The notes: generated by a model from the sequence alone, not told the origin. DNA of 64,000 nucleotides from Euwallacea fornicatus (GCF_040115645.1 NW_027096025.1:620001-684000); one strand, 5' to 3'; shown: positions 24,389 to 38,466, counted from the first letter of the stretch. Numbers and translations: made by a program.

Positions 24389-26626
24389 TGATTTGTTGTG
24401 ACGTCTCAAAGATCTCGACGAGCTGATTAATTTGACACTTTGTTTAAGAAACTTGGTGTTTGTTTGCTGAAGTTATCGAGCTTCGATGTTTGAAATGTTA
24501 CAAAAGTTGTGTGTTTGAGCACACAAAGTACTATTTTTCTTAGAAATGCAACAAGATGCAATTATGATTTGTTGTGACGTCTCAAAGATCTCATCGAGCT
24601 GATGAATTTGACACTTTGTTTAAGAAACTTGGTGTTTGTTTGCTGAAGTTATCGAGCTTCGATGTTTGAAATGTTACAAAAGTTGTGTGTTTGAGCACAT
24701 AACGTACTATTTTTCTTGGAAATGCAACAAGATGCAATTATGATTTGTTGTGACGTCTCAAAAATCTCGTGGAGCTGATTAATTTGACACTTCGTTTAAG
24801 AAACTTGGAGTTTGTTTGCCGAAGTTATCGAGCTTCGAAGTTTGAAATGTTACAAAAGTTGTGTGTTTGAGCACATAAAGTACTATTTTTCTTGGAAATG
24901 CAACAAGATGCAATCATGATTTGTTGTGACGTCTCAAAGATCTCGTGGAGCTGATTAATTTGTCACTTCGTTTAAGAAACTTGGAGTTTGTTTGCCGAAA
25001 TTATCGAGCTTCGAAGTTTGAAATGTTACAAAAGTTGTGTGTTTGAGCACATAAAGTACTATTTTTCTTGGAAATGCAACAAGATGCAATTATGATTTGT
25101 TGTGACGTCTCAAAGATCTCGTGGAGCTGATTAATGTGACACTTCGTTTAAGAAACTGGGAGTTTGTTTGCCGAAGTTATCGAGCTTCGAAGTTTGAAAT
25201 GTTACAAAAGTTGTGTGTTTGAGCACATAACGTACTATTTTTCTTGGAAATGCAACAAGATGCAATTATGATTTGTTGTGACGTCTCAAAAATCTCGTGG
25301 AGCTGATTAATTTGACACTTCGTTTAAGAAACTTGGTGTTTGTTTGCTGAAGTTATCGAGCTTCGATGTTTGAAATGTTACAAAAGTTGTGTGTGTGAGC
25401 ACATAACGTACTATTTTTCTTGGTAATGCAACAAGATGCAATTATTATTTGTTGTGACGTCTCAAAAATCTCGTGGAGCTGATTAATTTGACACTTCGTT
25501 TAAGAAACTTGGAGTTTGTTTGCCGAAATTATCGAGCTTCAAAGTTTGAAATGTTACGAAAGTTGTGTGTTTGAGCAAATAAAGTACTATTTTTCTCGGA
25601 AATGCAACAAGATGCAATTATGATTTGTTGTGACGTCTCAAAGATCTCGACGAGCTGATTAATTTGACACTTTGTTTAAGAAACTTGGTGTTTGTTTGCT
25701 GAAGTTATCGAGCTTCGATGTTTGAAATGTTACAAAAGTTGTGTGTTTGAGCACACAAAGTACTATTTTTCTTAGAAATGCAACAAGATGCAATTATGAT
25801 TTGTTGTGACGTCTCAAAGATCTCATCGAGCTGATGAATTTGACACTTTGTTTAAGAAACTTGGTGTTTGTTTGCTGAAGTTATCGAGCTTCGATGTTTG
25901 AAATGTTACAAAAGTTGTGTGTTTGAGCACATAACGTACTATTTTTCTTGGAAATGCAACAAGATGCAATTATGATTTGTTGTGACGTCTCAAAAATCTC
26001 GTGGAGCTGATTAATTTGACACTTCGTTTAAGAAACTTGGAGTTTGTTTGCCGAAGTTATCGAGCTTCGAAGTTTGAAATGTTACAAAAGTTGTGTGTTT
26101 GAGCACATAAAGTACTATTTTTCTTGGAAATGCAACAAGATGCAATCATGATTTGTTGTGACGTCTCAAAGATCTCGTGGAGCTGATTAATTTGTCACTT
26201 CGTTTAAGAAACTTGGAGTTTGTTTGCCGAAATTATCGAGCTTCGAAGTTTGAAATGTTACAAAAGTTGTGTGTTTGAGCACATAAAGTACTATTTTTCT
26301 TGGAAATGCAACAAGATGCAATTATGATTTGTTGTGACGTCTCAAAGATCTCGTGGAGCTGATTAATGTGACACTTCGTTTAAGAAACTGGGAGTTTGTT
26401 TGCCGAAGTTATCGAGCTTCGAAGTTTGAAATGTTACAAAAGTTGTGTGTTTGAGCACATAACGTACTATTTTTCTTGGAAATGCAACAAGATGCAATTA
26501 TGATTTGTTGTGACGTCTCAAAAATCTCGTGGAGCTGATTAATTTGACACTTCGTTTAAGAAACTTGGTGTTTGTTTGCTGAAGTTATCGAGCTTCGATG
26601 TTTGAAATGTTACAAAAGTTGTGTGT
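24389..26626 (+). repeat. 1232-bp (7-monomer) higher-order repeat, two clear copies
   Basis: 24389-25394 matches 25621-26626 at +1232 bp with no difference noticed. Shared markers are TTCTTAGAAATG, TCATCGAGCTGATGAA, TTAATGTGACAC (25136 and 26368) and GAAACTGGGAG (25158 and 26390). The motif spacing continues at 1232 bp to 27057 and 28289, although the later copies diverge more. Between the two copies, 25395-25620 is replaced by zone I-like sequence. Confidence 0.82.
25395..25620 (+). repeat. Zone I-like island inside zone II
   Basis: Starts with GTGTGTGAG, then AACGTACT, TTGGTAATG and the very rare AATTATTATTTG, a combination otherwise seen at about 3921-3985. It is followed by a TTGCCGAAATT form A monomer with the only TCTCGG (25594-25599) between 21.8 kb and the window end. 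The island sits in a monomer whose first part is form C (TTGCTGAAG, GATG). The 7-monomer repeat therefore has a patch from a distant part of the array, or one retained from an older state. Confidence 0.7.
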
Positions 26627-29600
26627 TTGAGCACATAACGTACTATTTTTCTTGGAAATGCAACAAGATGCAATTATGATTTGTTGTGACGTCTCAAAGA
26701 TCTCGTGGAGCTGATTAATTTGACACTTCGTTTAAGAAATTCGGTGATCATTTGTCGAAGTTAACGAGCTTCAAAGTTTGAAATGTTACGAAAGTTGTGT
26801 GTTTGAGCAAATAAAGTACTATTTTTCTTGGAAATGCAACAAGATGCAATCATGATTTGTTGTGACGTCTCAAAGATCTCGACGAGCTGATTAATTTGAC
26901 ACTTTGTTTAAGAAACTTGGTGTTTGTTTGCTGAAGTTATCGAGCTTCGATGTTTGAAATGTTACAAAAGTTGTGTGTTTGAGCACACAAAGTACTATTT
27001 TTCTTAGAAATGCAACAAGATGCAATTATGATTTGTTGTGACGTCTCAAAGATCTCATCGAGCTGATGAATTTGACACTTTGTTTAAGAAACTTGGTGTT
27101 TGTTTGCTGAAGTTATCGAGCTTCGATGTTTGAAATGTTACAAAAGTTGTGTGTTTGAGCACATAACGTACTATTTTTCTTGGAAATGCAACAAGATGCA
27201 AGTATGATTTGTTGTGACGTCTCAAAGATCTCGACGAGCTGATTAATTTGGCACTTCGTTTAAGAAACTTGGAGGTTGTTTGCCGAAGCTATCGAGCTTC
27301 GAAGTTTGAAATGTTACAAAAGTTGTGTGTTTGAGCACATAAAGTACTATTTTTCTTGGAAATGCAACAAGATGCAATCATGATTTGTTGTGACGTCTCA
27401 AAGATCTCGACGAGCTGATTAATTTGGCACTTCGTTTAAGAAACTTGGAGTTTGTTTGCCGAAGTTATCGAGCTTCGAAGTTTGAAATGTTAGAAAAGTT
27501 GTGTGTTTGAGCACATAAAGTACTATTTTTCTTGGAAATGCAACAAGATGCAATTATGATTTGTTGTGACGTCTCAAAGGTCTCGACGAGCTGATTAATT
27601 TGACACTTTGTTTAAGAAACTTGGTGTTTGTTTGCTGAAGTTATCGAGCTTCGATGTTTGAAATGTTACAAAAGTTGTGTGTTTGAGCACATAACGTACT
27701 ATTTTTCTTGGAAATGCAACAAGATGCAATCATGATTTGTTGTGACGTCTCAAAGATCTCGTGGAGCTGATTAATTTGGCACTTCGTTTAAGAAACTTGG
27801 AGTTTGTTTGCCGAAGTTATCGAGCTTCGAAGATTGAAATGTTAGAAAAGTTGTGTGTTTGAGCACATAAAGTACTATTTTTCTTGGAAATGCAACAAGA
27901 TGCAATTATGATTTGTTGTGACGTCTCAAAGGTCTCGACGAGCTGATTAATTTGACACTTTGTTTAAGAAACTTGGTGTTTGTTTGCCGAAATTATCGAG
28001 CTTCGAAGTTTGAAATGTTACAAAAGTTGTGTGTTTGAGCAAATAAAGTACTATTTTTCTTGGAAATGCAACAAGATGCAATCATGATTTGTTGTGACGT
28101 CTCAAAGATCTCGACGAGCTGATTAATTTGACACTTTGTTTAAGAAACTTGGTGTTTGTTTGCTGAAGTTATCGAGCTTCGATGTTTGAAATGTTACAAA
28201 AGTTGTGTGTTTGAGCACACAAAGTACTATTTTTCTTAGAAATGCAACAAGATGCAATTATGATTTGTTGTGACGTCTCAAAGATCTCATCGAGCTGATG
28301 AATTTGACACTTTGTTTAAGAAACTTGGTGTTTGTTTGCTGAAGTTATCGAGCTTCGATGTTTGAAATGTTACAAAAGTTGTGTGTTTGAGCACATAACG
28401 TACTATTTTTCTTGGAAATGCAACAAGATGCAATTATGATTTGTTGTGACGTCTCAAAAATCTTGTGGAGCTGATTAATTTGACACTTCGTTTAAGAAAC
28501 TTGGAGTTTGTTTGCCGAAGTTATCGAGCTTCGAAGTTTGAAATGTTACAAAAGTTGTGTGTTTGAGCACATAACGTACTATTTTTCTTGGAAATGCAAC
28601 AAGATGCAATCATGATTTGTTGTGACGTCTCAAAGATCTCGACGAGCTGATTAATTTGTCACTTCGTTTAAGAAACTTGGAGTTTGTTTGCCGAAATTAT
28701 CGAGCTTCGAAGTTTGAAATGTTACAAAAGTTGTGTGTTTGAGCACATAAAGTACTATTTTTCTTGGAAATGCAACAAGACGCAATTATGATTTGTTATG
28801 ACGTCTCAAAAATCTCGTGGAGCTGATTAATTTGACACTTCGTTTAAGAAACTTGGAGTTTGTTTGCCGAAGTTATCGAGCTTCGAAGTTTGAAATGTTA
28901 CAAAAGTTGTGTGTTTGAGCACATAACGTACTATTTTTCTTGGAAATGCAACAAGATGCAATCATGATTTGTTGTGACGTCTCAAAGATCTCGACGAGCT
29001 GATTAATTTGTCACTTCGTTTAAGAAACTTGGAGTTTGTTTGCCGAAATTATCGAGCTTCGAAGTTTGAAATGTTACAAAAGTTGTGTGTTTGAGCACAT
29101 AAAGTACTATTTTTCTTGGAAATGCAACAAGATGCAATTATGATTTGTTGTGACGTCTCAAAAATCTCGTGGAGCTGATTAATTTGGCACTTCGTTTAAG
29201 AAACTTGGAGGTTGTTTGCCGAAGTTATCGAGCTTCGATGTTTGAAATGTTACAAAAGTTGAGTGTTTGAGCACATAAAGTACTATTTTTCTTGGAAATG
29301 CAACAAGATGCAATTATGATTTGTTATGACGTCTCAAATATCTCGTGGAGCTGATTAATTTGACACTTCGTTTAAGAAACTTGGAGTTTGTTTGCCGAAA
29401 TTATCGAGCTTCGAAGTTTGAAATGTTACAAAAGTTGTGTGTTTGAGCACATAAAGTACTATTTTTCTTGGAAATGTAACAAGATGCAATCATGATTTGT
29501 TGTGACGTCTCAAAGATCTCGTGGAGCTGATTAATTTGTCACTTCGTTTAAGAAACTTGGAGTTTGTTTGCCGAAATTATCGAGCTTCGAAGTTTGAAAT

Positions 29601-32600
29601 GTTACAAAAGTTGTGTGTTTGAGCACATAAAGTACTATTTTTCTTGGAAATGCAACAAGATGCAATTATGATTTGTTATGACGTCTCAAAAATCTCGTGG
29701 AGCTGATTAATTTGACACTTCGTTTAAGAAACTTGGAGTTTGTTTGCCGAAATTATCGAGCTTCGAAGTTTGAAATGTTACAAAAGTTGTGTGTTTGAGC
29801 ACATAAAGTACTATTTTTCTTGGAAATGCAACAAGATGCAATTATGATTTGTTATGACGTCTCAAAAATCTCGTGGAGCTGATTAATTTGACACTTCGTT
29901 TAAGAAACTTGGAGTTTGTTTGCCGAAGTTATCGAGCTTCGAAGTTTGAAATGTTACAAAAGTTGTGTGTTTGAGCACATAAAGTACTATTTTTCTTGGA
30001 AATGCAACAAGATGCAATCATGATTTGTTGTGACGTCTCAAAGATCTCGTGGAGCTGATTAATTTGTCACTTCGTTTAAGAAACTTGGAGTTTGTTTGCC
30101 GAAGTTATCGAGCTTCGAAGTTTGAAATGTTACAAAAGTTGTGTGTTTGAGCACATAAAGTACTATTTTTCTTGGCAATGCAACAAGATGCAATTATGAT
30201 TTGTTGTGACGTCTCAAAAATCTTGTGGAGCTGATTAAGTTGACACTTCGTTTAAGAAACTTGGAGTTTGTTTGCTGAAATTATCGAGCTTCGAAGTTTG
30301 AAATGTTACAAAAGTTGTGTGATTGAGCACATAAAGTACTATTTTTCTTGGAAATGCAACAAGATGCAATCATGATTTGTTGTGACGTCTCAAAGATCTC
30401 GACGAGCTGATTAATTTGGCACTTCGTTTAAGAAACTTGGAGTTTGTTTGCCGAAGTTATCGAGCTTCGAAGTTTGAAATGTTAGAAAAGTTGTGTGTTT
30501 GAGCACATAAAGTACTATTTTTCTTGGAAATGCAACAAGATGCAATTATGATTTGTTGTGACGTCTCAAAGGTCTCGACGAGCTGATTAATTTGACACGT
30601 TGTTTAAGAAACTTGGTGTTTGTTTGCTGAAGTTATCGAGCTTCGATGTTTGAAATGTTACAAAAGTTGAGTGTTTGAGCACATAACGTACTATTTTTCT
30701 TGGAAATGCAACAAGATGCAATTATGATTTGTTGTGACGTCTCAAAAATCTCGTGGAGCTGATTAATTTGACACTTTGTTTAAGAAACTTGGTGTTTGTT
30801 TGCTGAAGTTATCGAGCTTCGATGTTTGAAATGTTACAAAAGTTGTGTGTTTGAGCACACAAAGTACTATTTTTCTTGGAAATGCAACAAGATGCAATCA
30901 TGATTTGTTGTGACGTCTCAAAGATCTCGACGAGCTGATTAATTTGGCACTTCGTTTAAGAAACTTGGAGTTTGTTTGCCGAAGTTAACGAGCTTCAAAT
31001 TTCGAAATGTTACGAAAGTTGTGTGTTTGAGCAAATAAAGTACTATTTTTCTTGGAAATGCAACACGATGCAATCATGATTTGTTGTGACGTCTCAAAGA
31101 TCTCGACGAGCTGATTAATTTGACACTTTGTTTAAGAAACTTGGTGTTTGTTTGCTGAAGTTATCGAGCTTCGATGTTTGAAATGTTACAAAAGTTGTAT
31201 GTTTGAGCACATAACGTACTATTTTTCTTGGAAATGCAACAAGATGCAATTATGATTTGTTGTGACGTCTCAAAGACCTCGTGGAGCTGATTAATTTGAC
31301 ACTTCGTTTAAGAAATTTGGTGATCATTTGTCGAAGTTAACGAGCTTCAAAGTTTGAAATGTTACGAAAGTTGTGTGTTTGAGCAAATAAAGTACTATTT
31401 TTCTTGGAAATGCAACAAGATGCAATTATGATTTGTTCTGACGTCTCAAAAATCTCGTGGAGCTGATTAATTTGACACTTCGTTTAAGAAACTTGGAGTT
31501 TGTTTGCTGAAGTTATCGAGCTTCGATGTTTGAAATGTTACAAAAGTTGTGTGTTTGAGCACATAACGTACTATTTTTCTTGGAAATGCAACAAGATGCA
31601 ATTATGATTTGTTGTGACGTCTCAAAAATCTCGTGGAGCTGATTAATTTGACACTTCGTTTAAGAAACTTGGAGTTTGTTTGCCGAAATTATCGAGCTTC
31701 GAAGTTTGAAATGTTACAAAAGTTGTGTGTTTGAGCACAAAAAGTACTATTTTTCTTGGAAATGCAACAAGATGCAATTATGATTTGTTGTGACGTCTCA
31801 AAAATCTCGTGGAGCTGATTAATTTGTCACTTCGTTTAAGAAACTTGGAGTTTGTTTGCCGAAGTTATCGAGCTTCGAAGTTTGAAATGTTACAAAAGTT
31901 GAGTGTTTGAGCACACAAAGTACTATTTTTCTTGGAAATGCAACAAGATGCAATCATGATTTGTTGTGACGTCTCAAAGATCTCGACGAGCTGATTAATT
32001 TGGCACTTCGTTTAAGAAACTTGGAGTTTGTTTGCCGAAGTTATCGAGCTTCGAAGTTTGAAATGTTAGAAAAGTTGTGTGTTTGAGCACATAAAGTACT
32101 ATTTTTCTTGGAAATGCAACAAGATGCAATTATGATTTGTTGTGACGTCTCAAAGGTCTCGACGAGCTGATTAATTTGACACTTTGTTTAAGAAACTTGG
32201 TGATTGTTTGCTGAAGTTATCGAGCTTCGATGTTTGAAATGTTACAAAAGTTGTGTGTTTGAGCACACAAAGTACTATTTTTCTTGGAAATGCAACAAGA
32301 TGCAATCATGATTTGTTGTGACGTCTCAAAGATCTCGACGAGCTGATTAATTTGGCACTTCGTTTAAGAAACTTGGAGTTTGTTTGCCGAAGTTATCGAG
32401 CTTCGAAGTTTGAAATGTTAGAAAAGTTGTGTGTTTGAGCACATAAAGTACTATTTTTCTTGGAAATGCAACAAGATGCAATTATGATTTGTTGTGACGT
32501 CTCAAAGGTCTCGACGAGCTGATTAATTTGACACTTTGTTTAAGAAACTTGGTGTTTGTTTGCTGAAGTTATCGAGCTTCGATGTTTGAAATGTTACAAA

Positions 32601-33135
32601 AGTTGTGTGTTTGAGCACATAACGTACTATTTTTCTTGGAAATGCAACAAGATGCAATTATGATTTGTTGTGACGTCTCAAAAATCTCGTGGAGCTGATT
32701 AATTTGACACTTCGTTTAAGAAACTTGGAGTTTGTTTGCCGAAATTATCGAGCTTCGAAGTTTGAAATGTTACAAAAGTTGTGTGTTTGAGCACAAAAAG
32801 TACTATTTTTCTTGGAAATGCAACAAGATGCAATTATGATTTGTTATGACGTCTCAAAAATCTCGTGGAGCTGATTAATTTGTCACTTCGTTTAAGAAAC
32901 TTGGAGTTTGTTTGCCGAAGTTATCGAGCTTCGAAGTTTGAAATGTTACAAAAGTTGTGTGTTTGAGCACATAACGTACTATTTTTCTTGGAAATGCAAC
33001 AAGATGCAATCATGATTTGTTGTGACGTCTCAAAGATCTCGACGAGCTGATTAATTTGGCACTTCGTTTAAGAAACTTGGAGTTTGTTTGCCGAAGTTAT
33101 CGAGCTTCGAAGTTTGAAATGTTACAAAAGTTGTA

Positions 33136-35122
33136 TGTTTGAGCACATAAAGTACTATTTTTCTTGGAAATGCAACAAGATGCAATTATGATTTGTTGTG
33201 ACGTCTCAAAGATCTCGTGGAGCTGATTAATTTGACACTTCGTTTAAGAAATTTGGTGATCATTTGTCGAAGTTAACGAGCTTCAAAGTTCGAAATGTTA
33301 CGAAAGTTGTGTGTTTGAGCAAATAAAGTACTATTTTTCTTGGAAATGCAACAAGATGCAATCATGATTTGTTGTGATGTCTCAAAGATCTCGACGAGCT
33401 GATTAATTTGGCACTTCGTTTAAGAAACTTGGTGTTTGTTTGCTGAAGTTATCGAGCTTCGATGTTTGAAATGTTACAAAAGTTGTGGGTTTGAGCACAC
33501 AAAGTACTATTTTTCTTAGAAATGCAACAATATGCAATTATGATTTGTTGTGACGTCTCAAAGGTCTCGACGAGCTGATTAATTTGACACTTTGTTTAAG
33601 AAACTTGGTGTTTGTTTGCTGAAGTTATCGAGCTTCGATGTTTGAAATGTTACAAAAGTTGTGTGTTTGAGCACATAAAGTACTATTTTTCTTGGAAATG
33701 CAACAAGATGCAATCATGATTTGTTGTGACGTCTCAAAGATCTCGACGAGCTGATTAATTTGGCACTTCGTTTAAGAAACTTGGAGTTTGTTTGCCGAAG
33801 TTATCGAGCTTCGAAGTTTGAAATGTTACAAAAGTTGTGTGTTTGAGCACATAAAGTACTATTTTTCTTGGAAATGCAACAAGATGCAATTATGATTTGT
33901 TGTGACGTCTCAAAGATCTCGTGGAGCTGATTAATTTGACACTTCGTTTAAGAAATTTGGTGATCATTTGTCGAAGTTAACGAGCTTCAAAGTTCGAAAT
34001 GTTACGAAAGTTGTGTGTTTGAGCAAATAAAGTACTATTTTTCTTGGAAATGCAACAAGATGCAATTATGATTTGTTGTGACGTCTCAAAGGTCTCGACG
34101 AGCTGATTAATTTGACACTTTGTTTAAGAAACTTGGTGTTTGTTTGCTGAAGTTATCGAGCTTCGATGTTTGAAATGTTACAAAAGTTGTGTGTTTGAGC
34201 ACATAAAGTACTATTTTTCTTGGCAATGCAACAAGATGCAATTATGATTTGTTGTGACGTCTCAAAAATCTTGTGGAGCTGATTAAGTTGACACTTCGTT
34301 TAAGAAACTTGGAGCTTGTTTGCCGAAATTATCGAGCTTCGAAGTTTGAAATGTTACAAAAGTTGTGTGTTTGAGCACATAAAGTACTATTTTTCTTGGA
34401 AATGCAACAAGATGCAATCATGATTTGTTGTGACGTCTCAAAGATCTCGACGAGCTGATTAATTTGGCACTTCGTTTAAGAAACTTGGAGTTTGTTTGCC
34501 GAAGTTATCGAGCTTCGAAGTTTGAAATGTTACAAAAGTTGTGTGTTTGAGCACATAACGTACTATTTTTCTTGGAAATGCAACAAGATGCAATCATGAT
34601 TTGTTGTGACGTCTCAAAGATCTCGACGAGCTGATTAATTTGGCACTTCGTTTAAGAAACTTGGAGTTTGTTTGCCGAAGTTATCGAGCTTCGAAGTTTG
34701 AAATGCTACAAAAGTTGTGTGTTTGAGCACATAACGTACTATTTTTCTTGGCAATGCAACAAGATGCAATTATGATTTGTTGTGACGTCTCAAAGATCTC
34801 GACGAGCTGATTAATTTGGCACTTCGTTTAAGAAACTTGGAGTTTGTTTGCCGAAGTTATCGAGCTTCGAAGTTTGAAATGTTACAAAAGTTGTGTGTTT
34901 GAGCACATAAAGTACTATTTTTCTTGGAAATGCAACAAGATGCAATTATGATTTGTTGTGACGTCTCAAAGATCTCGTGGAGCTGATTAATTTGACACTT
35001 CGTTTAAGAAATTTGGTGATCATTTGTCGAAGTTAACGAGCTTCAAAGTTCGAAATGTTACGAAAGTTGTGTGTTTGAGCAAATAAAGTACTATTTTTCT
35101 TGGAAATGCAACAAGATGCAAT
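33136..35122 (+). repeat. Segment repeated at +3344 bp (19 monomers), copy 1
   Basis: Matches 36480-38466. Rare markers at the exact shift are GTTGTGGGTTTG (33488 and 36832), CAACAATATGC (about 33531 and 36875), CTTGGAGCTTG (34315 and 37659) and GAAATGCTAC (34706 and 38050). The flanks are set by GTTGTATG at 33135 and by AATCATG at 35123 against AATTATG in the other copy. I noticed no mismatch inside. Confidence 0.8.
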
Positions 35123-35124
35123 CA

Positions 35125-35460
35125 TGATTTGTTGTGACGTCTCAAAGATCTCGACGAGCTGATTAATTTGGCACTTCGTTTAAGAAACTTGGTGTTTGTT
35201 TGCTGAAGTTATCGAGCTTCGATGTTTGAAATGTTACAAAAGTTGTGTGTTTGAGCACACAAAGTACTATTTTTCTTAGAAATGCAACAAGATGCAATTA
35301 TGATTTGTTGTGACGTCTCAAAGATCTCATCGAGCTGATGAATTTGACACTTTGTTTAAGAAACTTGGTGTTTGTTTGCTGAAGTTATCGAGCTTCGATG
35401 TTTGAAATGTTACAAAAGTTGTGTGTTTGAGCACATAACGTACTATTTTTCTTGGAAATG
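35125..35460 (+). repeat. Zone II-like monomer pair within zone III
   Basis: Contains TTCTTAGAAATG and TCATCGAGCTGATGAA (A at 35329), states otherwise confined to 22.3-28.3 kb. The shift from the last zone II occurrence (28289) is 7040 bp, exactly 40 monomers. It differs from that copy by GGCACTTCG for GACACTTTG near 35170. It is best read as a transferred or surviving zone II patch. Confidence 0.65.
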
Positions 35461-36479
35461 CAACAAGATGCAATCATGATTTGTTGTGACGTCTCAAAGA
35501 TCTCGTGGAGCTGATTAATTTGTCACTTCGTTTAAGAAACTTGGAGTTTGTTTGCCGAAATTATCGAGCTTCGAAGTTTGAAATGTTACAAAAGTTGTGT
35601 GTTTGAGCACATAAAGTACTATTTTTCTTGGAAATGCAACAAGATGCAATCATGATTTGTTGTGACGTCTCAAAGATCTCGTGGAGCTGATTAAGTTGAC
35701 ACTTCGTTTAAGAAACTTGGAGTTTGTTTGCCGAAGTTATCGAGCTTCGAAGTTTGAAATGTTACAAAAGTTGTGTGTTTGAGCACAAAAAGTACTATTT
35801 TTCTTGGAAATGCAACAAGATGCAATTATGATTTGTTATGACGTCTCAAAAATCTCGTGGAGCTGATTAATTTGTCACTTCGTTTAAGAAACTTGGAGTT
35901 TGTTTGCCGAAGTTATCGAGCTTCGAAGTTTGAAATGTTACAAAAGTTGTGTGTTTGAGCACATAACGTACTATTTTTCTTGGAAATGCAACAAGATGCA
36001 ATCATGATTTGTTGTGACGTCTCAAAGATCTCGACGAGCTGATTAATTTGGCACTTCGTTTAAGAAACTTGGAGTTTGTTTGCCGAAGTTATCGAGCTTC
36101 GAAGTTTGAAATGCTACAAAAGTTGTGTGTTTGAGCACATAACGTACTATTTTTCTTGGCAATGCAACAAGATGCAATTATGATTTGTTGTGACGTCTCA
36201 AAAATCTTGTGGAGCTGATTAAGTTGACACTTCGTTTAAGAAACTTGGAGCTTGTTTGCCGAAATTATCGAGCTTCGAAGTTTGAAATGTTACAAAAGTT
36301 GTGTGTTTGAGCACATAAAGTACTATTTTTCTTGGAAATGCAACAAGATGCAATCATGATTTGTTGTGACGTCTCAAAGATCTCGACGAGCTGATTAATT
36401 TGGCACTTCGTTTAAGAAACTTGGAGTTTGTTTGCCGAAGTTATCGAGCTTCGAAGTTTGAAATGTTACAAAAGTTGTG

Positions 36480-38466
36480 TGTTTGAGCACATAAAGTACT
36501 ATTTTTCTTGGAAATGCAACAAGATGCAATTATGATTTGTTGTGACGTCTCAAAGATCTCGTGGAGCTGATTAATTTGACACTTCGTTTAAGAAATTTGG
36601 TGATCATTTGTCGAAGTTAACGAGCTTCAAAGTTCGAAATGTTACGAAAGTTGTGTGTTTGAGCAAATAAAGTACTATTTTTCTTGGAAATGCAACAAGA
36701 TGCAATCATGATTTGTTGTGATGTCTCAAAGATCTCGACGAGCTGATTAATTTGGCACTTCGTTTAAGAAACTTGGTGTTTGTTTGCTGAAGTTATCGAG
36801 CTTCGATGTTTGAAATGTTACAAAAGTTGTGGGTTTGAGCACACAAAGTACTATTTTTCTTAGAAATGCAACAATATGCAATTATGATTTGTTGTGACGT
36901 CTCAAAGGTCTCGACGAGCTGATTAATTTGACACTTTGTTTAAGAAACTTGGTGTTTGTTTGCTGAAGTTATCGAGCTTCGATGTTTGAAATGTTACAAA
37001 AGTTGTGTGTTTGAGCACATAAAGTACTATTTTTCTTGGAAATGCAACAAGATGCAATCATGATTTGTTGTGACGTCTCAAAGATCTCGACGAGCTGATT
37101 AATTTGGCACTTCGTTTAAGAAACTTGGAGTTTGTTTGCCGAAGTTATCGAGCTTCGAAGTTTGAAATGTTACAAAAGTTGTGTGTTTGAGCACATAAAG
37201 TACTATTTTTCTTGGAAATGCAACAAGATGCAATTATGATTTGTTGTGACGTCTCAAAGATCTCGTGGAGCTGATTAATTTGACACTTCGTTTAAGAAAT
37301 TTGGTGATCATTTGTCGAAGTTAACGAGCTTCAAAGTTCGAAATGTTACGAAAGTTGTGTGTTTGAGCAAATAAAGTACTATTTTTCTTGGAAATGCAAC
37401 AAGATGCAATTATGATTTGTTGTGACGTCTCAAAGGTCTCGACGAGCTGATTAATTTGACACTTTGTTTAAGAAACTTGGTGTTTGTTTGCTGAAGTTAT
37501 CGAGCTTCGATGTTTGAAATGTTACAAAAGTTGTGTGTTTGAGCACATAAAGTACTATTTTTCTTGGCAATGCAACAAGATGCAATTATGATTTGTTGTG
37601 ACGTCTCAAAAATCTTGTGGAGCTGATTAAGTTGACACTTCGTTTAAGAAACTTGGAGCTTGTTTGCCGAAATTATCGAGCTTCGAAGTTTGAAATGTTA
37701 CAAAAGTTGTGTGTTTGAGCACATAAAGTACTATTTTTCTTGGAAATGCAACAAGATGCAATCATGATTTGTTGTGACGTCTCAAAGATCTCGACGAGCT
37801 GATTAATTTGGCACTTCGTTTAAGAAACTTGGAGTTTGTTTGCCGAAGTTATCGAGCTTCGAAGTTTGAAATGTTACAAAAGTTGTGTGTTTGAGCACAT
37901 AACGTACTATTTTTCTTGGAAATGCAACAAGATGCAATCATGATTTGTTGTGACGTCTCAAAGATCTCGACGAGCTGATTAATTTGGCACTTCGTTTAAG
38001 AAACTTGGAGTTTGTTTGCCGAAGTTATCGAGCTTCGAAGTTTGAAATGCTACAAAAGTTGTGTGTTTGAGCACATAACGTACTATTTTTCTTGGCAATG
38101 CAACAAGATGCAATTATGATTTGTTGTGACGTCTCAAAGATCTCGACGAGCTGATTAATTTGGCACTTCGTTTAAGAAACTTGGAGTTTGTTTGCCGAAG
38201 TTATCGAGCTTCGAAGTTTGAAATGTTACAAAAGTTGTGTGTTTGAGCACATAAAGTACTATTTTTCTTGGAAATGCAACAAGATGCAATTATGATTTGT
38301 TGTGACGTCTCAAAGATCTCGTGGAGCTGATTAATTTGACACTTCGTTTAAGAAATTTGGTGATCATTTGTCGAAGTTAACGAGCTTCAAAGTTCGAAAT
38401 GTTACGAAAGTTGTGTGTTTGAGCAAATAAAGTACTATTTTTCTTGGAAATGCAACAAGATGCAAT
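36480..38466 (+). repeat. Segment repeated at +3344 bp (19 monomers), copy 2
   Basis: Second copy of 33136-35122. Its distal part, from about 37070, is itself repeated again at +1056 bp, so two amplification steps of different length overlap here. The AGTTCGAAATG form A derivative present in these copies becomes the common A-like form from here on. Confidence 0.78.

Larger units (their letters stand above)
22000..28335 (+). repeat. Zone II: form C-rich satellite domain
   Basis: About 36 monomers in which GCTTCGATG, CACATAACG and CTTGGTGTTTG states dominate and TCTCGG is absent except in one island. It is marked by monomers with TCTCATCGAGCTGATGAA at 22305, 22481, 23713, 24593, 25825, 27057 and 28289, with intervals of 1, 7, 5, 7, 7 and 7 monomers. 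CACACAAAG with TTCTTAGAAATG usually sits in the monomer carrying that motif. AAAGGTCTC and GTTAGAAAAG, markers of later zones, first appear near 27.5 kb. Confidence 0.8.
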
